A stretch of DNA of 64,000 bases from an uncultured Aquimarina sp. (GTDB taxonomy: Bacteria; Bacteroidota; Bacteroidia; Flavobacteriales; Flavobacteriaceae). A model generated the notes under the pieces. That model saw nothing but the letters and a program-made list of their open reading frames with translations. It was not told the origin of the DNA and did not search any database. How positions within the stretch are numbered: the stretch's first letter is position 1; every line of letters starts with the position of its first letter. The translations under genes and the position numbers were made by a program. Location of the stretch: positions 1 to 64,000 of the forward strand of contig CANMDH010000030.1 in assembly GCA_947496555.1 (NCBI GenBank), read 5' to 3'. This document shows, in pieces, positions 61,256 to 64,000 of the stretch.

Positions 61256-61660
61256 ATGACGACAACAGAAAATATAGGGATGACATTTTATCAAAACCTC
61301 GGCAAACTATTCTATGCTATTGCCGCTTCTGATAAAGTTGTTCGCGAATCAGAATATAAATCATTAAGAAAAATTGTAAAATCAGAATGGTTAGACGTTG
61401 ATGATATCGAAGATAATTTTGGAGCTGATGCAGCATACCAAATCGAAATTGTATTTGATTGGTTAGACTACCAGGAATTAAATGCAGACGAATCTTATAA
61501 TCAATTTGAAGAGTATTATAAAGAGCATAAAACGCATTTTACCGACAAAATCAAGGACCTCGTCTGGAGCACATGTAACGCCATTGCTGGAGCTTTCTCG
61601 GGTAAAAACAAATCAGAATTGATGATGTTGGGTCGACTGAAATTGATTTTTGAAAAGTAA
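61256..61660 (+). CDS. TerB-like small helical protein
   Basis: The 134-residue all-helical protein has the pattern FYQNLGKLFYAIAASDKVVRESEYKSLRKIV and acidic stretches that resemble TerB/DUF533 domains, which may bind metal. The match is moderate. It lies 18 bases before the DnaJ-like gene, so it may be part of a chaperone operon. Confidence 0.6.
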   Translation: MTTTENIGMTFYQNLGKLFYAIAASDKVVRESEYKSLRKIVKSEWLDVDDIEDNFGADAAYQIEIVFDWLDYQELNADESYNQFEEYYKEHKTHFTDKIKDLVWSTCNAIAGAFSGKNKSELMMLGRLKLIFEK

Positions 61661-61678
61661 CTAATTTTTAATTAGGAA

Positions 61679-62563
61679 ATGGAGTTTATTGATTACTATA
61701 AGATACTTGGCGTTTCTAAAAACGCATCAGAAACCGATATCAAAAAAGCATACCGAAAACTAGCTCGAAAATATCATCCCGACCTAAATCCAAATGATAA
61801 AGAAGCTGAAAAGAAGTTTAAAGAAATCAATGAAGCCAATGAAGTATTGAGCAATCCAGAAAACCGAAAAAAGTATGACCAGTATGGTAAAGATTGGCAA
61901 CATGCTGAAGCGTTTGAACAAGCTAGACAATCACAACAACATAGTGGATCAGGTAGACAACAATATTACAGTGATTTCACTGAAGGTGATTTTTCAGACT
62001 TTTTTGAATCGATGTTTGGAGGAGCAGGCAAAAGCTATCGTCGTGGTCAGGTAAAATATAGAGGTGAAGATTATAATGCAGAACTACGTCTTGATTTAAT
62101 GGACGTGTATAAAACGCATAAAAGAACGCTTACAGTTAATGGAAAGAATATCAGAATCACTATTCCTGCCGGTGTTGAAAATGGTCAAACCATAAAAATT
62201 AAAGGGCATGGAGGGCCAGGAATTGGTGGCGGACCAAATGGGGATTTATACATCACATTTGTTATAGAAAATAGTACCATTTTTAAACGTGATAAAAGCG
62301 ATTTGCACCTCAATAAAGATATCGATCTATTTACTGCAGTATTAGGAGGTGAGATCACCATAAATACTCTGGACGGAAAAGTAAAATTAAAAGTAAAGCC
62401 CGAAACGCAAAATGGCACCAAAGTAAAACTTAAAGGAAAAGGATTTCCTAGATATAAAAAAGAAGGGCAATTTGGCGACTTATACATTACCTATACAGTC
62501 AAAATCCCAAGAAACCTTTCTGAGAGACAAAAGGAACTATTTAGAGAATTATCTAAATTATAA
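61679..62563 (+). CDS. cbpA: DnaJ-class co-chaperone, CbpA type
   Basis: The 294-residue protein has an N-terminal J domain with [16 protein letters not shown] (HPD motif), a Gly/Ser-rich linker and two C-terminal substrate-binding domains, without the zinc-finger Cys residues of DnaJ. This is the CbpA layout, and CbpM follows 12 bases later. It should stimulate DnaK in stress or stationary phase. Confidence 0.92.
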   Translation: MEFIDYYKILGVSKNASETDIKKAYRKLARKYHPDLNPNDKEAEKKFKEINEANEVLSNPENRKKYDQYGKDWQHAEAFEQARQSQQHSGSGRQQYYSDFTEGDFSDFFESMFGGAGKSYRRGQVKYRGEDYNAELRLDLMDVYKTHKRTLTVNGKNIRITIPAGVENGQTIKIKGHGGPGIGGGPNGDLYITFVIENSTIFKRDKSDLHLNKDIDLFTAVLGGEITINTLDGKVKLKVKPETQNGTKVKLKGKGFPRYKKEGQFGDLYITYTVKIPRNLSERQKELFRELSKL

Positions 62564-62575
62564 AAGAATAGTGCG

Positions 62576-62872
62576 ATGATGAAAGAAAATCTAATACCAG
62601 CTATAGAATTTTGTACCAGCCACCAGATAGAATTCTCATTCATAAATTCATTGCATGAATATGGGTTAATAGAAATCATAGAAGTTAGACAAACTGCATT
62701 TCTACACCCCAAAGAATTGCCCAAACTTGAACAAATCTTACTTTTTAATAAAGAACTTGAAATTAATCTTGAAGGAGTAGAAGTTATAATTCGATTGCTA
62801 GAACGTGTCAATCAGATTCAGAATGAAATGACTGTGCTAAAAAACAGATTGAGATTATATGAAAATTTATAA
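62576..62872 (+). CDS. cbpM: Chaperone modulator CbpM
   Basis: The 98-residue helical protein starts MMKENLIPAIEFCTSHQIEF and has LHEYGLIEIIEVRQTAFLHPKELPKLEQILLF and INLEGVEVIIRLLERVNQIQNEM, typical of the MerR-like CbpM family. It binds the J domain of CbpA to restrain it. The position directly after cbpA supports the call. Confidence 0.88.
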   Translation: MMKENLIPAIEFCTSHQIEFSFINSLHEYGLIEIIEVRQTAFLHPKELPKLEQILLFNKELEINLEGVEVIIRLLERVNQIQNEMTVLKNRLRLYENL

Positions 62873-62984
62873 TTAAAATTCAACCTGAGTTTTATGAGTA
62901 ATAGGCTTTTTTAATACCATTCTATAAATATCTCCACAACCTGAATTTTAATAAAAAATCGCCCTTTTTATGTTATCAATTAGC

Positions 62985-63027
62985 TGATCAATATCATATT
63001 TTTATATAAGAAACTCGACTACATTTA
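62985..63027 (+). promoter_or_regulatory. TGAYA-box promoter of the DinB-fold gene
   Basis: TGATCAATATCA (62985-62996) is followed after 23 bases by TACATTTA (63020-63027). Position 5 is C instead of A, so the match is weaker, but the spacing is exact. Confidence 0.62.
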
Positions 63028-63048
63028 TTATTATGTAAACATACAAAT

Positions 63049-63546
63049 ATGCCCAGACCAAAAACGAAGAAAGAATTGGTTGAGTTTAGTAATAAGAATT
63101 ACAAAAGATTACTTGACTATGTTAATTCCTTTTCAGGTGAGAAATTGGCTTCTGAATTTCCTAAAGGATTTTTGAATAGAAATGTTAGAGATGTGTTGGC
63201 CCATCTTCATCATTGGCATTTAATGATGATAGATTGGTATATTGTAGGCATGGCAGGAAATAAACCCGATATGCCGGCAAAAGGATATACCTGGAAAATG
63301 ACACCAGAACTTAATCGAGAAATATGGAAGAAATATACTAATGAAACCCTAGAAAAAGTTAAAAAACAATTACAAGGTTCATTTGAAGAACTCCAAAAAA
63401 TAATCAATAAACATTCTGAAGAAGAGTTATTCGAAAAACGAAGATTTAAATGGACTGGCACTACTTCGTTGGCCGCCTATCTGATTTCAGCTACTTCCAG
63501 TCACTACGATTGGGCATATAAATTAATCAAAAAATGCGTTAAATAG
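63049..63546 (+). CDS. ClbS/DfsB-type four-helix (DinB-fold) protein
   Basis: The 165-residue protein has the pattern of ClbS/DfsB proteins: VNSFSGEKLASEFP, RNVRDVLAHLHHWHLMMIDWY, PAKGYTWKM, RRFKWTGTTSLAAYLISATSSHYDWAYKLIKK. The family includes the colibactin self-protection protein ClbS and DinB-fold metal-dependent enzymes. Here the function is unknown, and a thiol-dependent detoxification role is one option. It has a TGAYA-type promoter. Confidence 0.85.
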   Translation: MPRPKTKKELVEFSNKNYKRLLDYVNSFSGEKLASEFPKGFLNRNVRDVLAHLHHWHLMMIDWYIVGMAGNKPDMPAKGYTWKMTPELNREIWKKYTNETLEKVKKQLQGSFEELQKIINKHSEEELFEKRRFKWTGTTSLAAYLISATSSHYDWAYKLIKKCVK

Positions 63547-63581
63547 TAAATAACCTATTTGATCACATAAATATCTATCTT

Positions 63582-64000
63582 ATGAAAACATTAATCACAT
63601 GTCTTATTTTTTTAAGTTTTGTAGCTTGTAAAAAAGAGACTTCGCCTCAAAAAAATCCTGAGCCTCAAACAATAGAAAACGAGCAAACTCAAGACCAAAA
63701 TATTACAGACTCTACCTTAGTTTTTTCAGAAGAAAGTCTGGAACTTGAGCAAGAGAAAACCAAAGCTATTAAAAGAGAACGCCTGTTAAAGGCCGAAGAT
63801 GATAAACCCAATCTGCAACAACTGGTAGTTTCAAAAAGTTTTTTCAAAGAAGAGGATCTGTATATTTTGGATTACAAATATCCATACCTTAACGAGAAAA
63901 TCGATCGGGGATACTCAGTTTTTAACAATTTCATCAAAGAAAACTATCTGAATATTGAAAAAACTGAAAATCAAATCCTAGAAGACAAGGAACTACTTTG
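63582..64000 (+). CDS. Lipoprotein, partial at window end
   Basis: The reading frame opens MKTLITCLIFLSFVACKKET, a clear lipoprotein signal with the lipid-carrying Cys. A low-complexity Glu/Gln-rich linker follows, then a domain starting near YILDYKYPYLNEKIDRGY that resembles the DUF4163/DUF3298 periplasmic family. The gene runs off the end after 139 codons. Confidence 0.7.
   Translation, partial: MKTLITCLIFLSFVACKKETSPQKNPEPQTIENEQTQDQNITDSTLVFSEESLELEQEKTKAIKRERLLKAEDDKPNLQQLVVSKSFFKEEDLYILDYKYPYLNEKIDRGYSVFNNFIKENYLNIEKTENQILEDKELL

Noticed and set aside
1-64000. tRNA, rRNA, CRISPR array, prophage or full insertion sequence
   Set aside because: Reading through the intergenic regions I saw no cloverleaf, rRNA-like, regularly spaced repeat or transposase signal.

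Overview
The window looks like chromosomal DNA of a marine Flavobacteriaceae-type Bacteroidetes, possibly Aquimarina-like. The evidence is low GC, promoters with the Bacteroidetes -7 box TAnnTTTG, a CcoN-CcoO fusion cbb3 oxidase, lipoprotein signals, and the palindromic intergenic repeats common in this group. I see no tRNA, rRNA, CRISPR array, prophage or complete insertion sequence.

Layout. 0.3-6.3 kb: molybdenum cofactor genes (moeA, a ModE-like HTH protein, mobA, moaD, moeB-rhodanese, moaE, moaC-moaB fusion, moaA). 6.4-11.6 kb: universal stress protein (Usp), cardiolipin synthase, patatin and Crp/Fnr regulator operon, then a persulfide dioxygenase-rhodanese protein. 11.9-12.5 kb: a methyltransferase. 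12.5-19.5 kb (minus strand): a stress island with D-lactate dehydrogenase, Hsp20, paired coiled-coil proteins, a beta-CASP nuclease and an ATP-cone/nuclease protein. 19.6-25.9 kb: seven Usp genes in a row, one truncated. 26-33.8 kb: ccoI, a PdxH-like protein, another Usp, an SLC13 permease and pckA. 33.9-43.1 kb: two porins and a periplasmic nitrate reductase (nap) operon. 43.3-49.9 kb: a complete cbb3 oxidase and assembly operon. 50.8-54.7 kb: sulfite dehydrogenase and rhodanese genes. 55-59.7 kb: hemN, a tenth Usp, a response regulator fused to a Crp/Fnr module, and its PAS histidine kinase. 59.9-64 kb: a site-2 protease, a TerB-like protein, CbpA/CbpM, a DinB-fold protein and a partial lipoprotein gene.

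The main hidden signal is a repeated promoter architecture. Fifteen intergenic 12-mers fit TGAYAWWTRTCA (an FNR-type palindrome, TGAY-N4-RTCA). In each case a -7-like box starts exactly 23 bases after the palindrome. Two sites do this in both directions, giving 17 promoters. This spacing puts the palindrome near -41.5, the class II activator position. The sites precede the cofactor operon, most Usp units, hsp20, ccoI, the porin-nap unit, the cbb3 operon, usp-hemN and several unknown genes. A second palindrome, GTAAC-N4-GTTAC, has the same 23-base geometry before three sulfur genes or operons (persulfide dioxygenase, sulfite dehydrogenase, single rhodanese).

Two Crp/Fnr-type regulators in the window fit these motifs. 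The two-component Crp fusion at 57.4 kb has the FNR-like Glu/Arg pair in its recognition helix. The Crp at 9.5 kb, next to the persulfide dioxygenase gene, has Val in place of the Glu. Its operon carries a TGAYA box, which suggests a cascade. I infer a low-oxygen or dormancy regulon like mycobacterial DosR or Pseudomonas ANR, joined to a sulfide/sulfite detoxification branch. The motifs and spacing are seen directly; the regulator assignments are inference.
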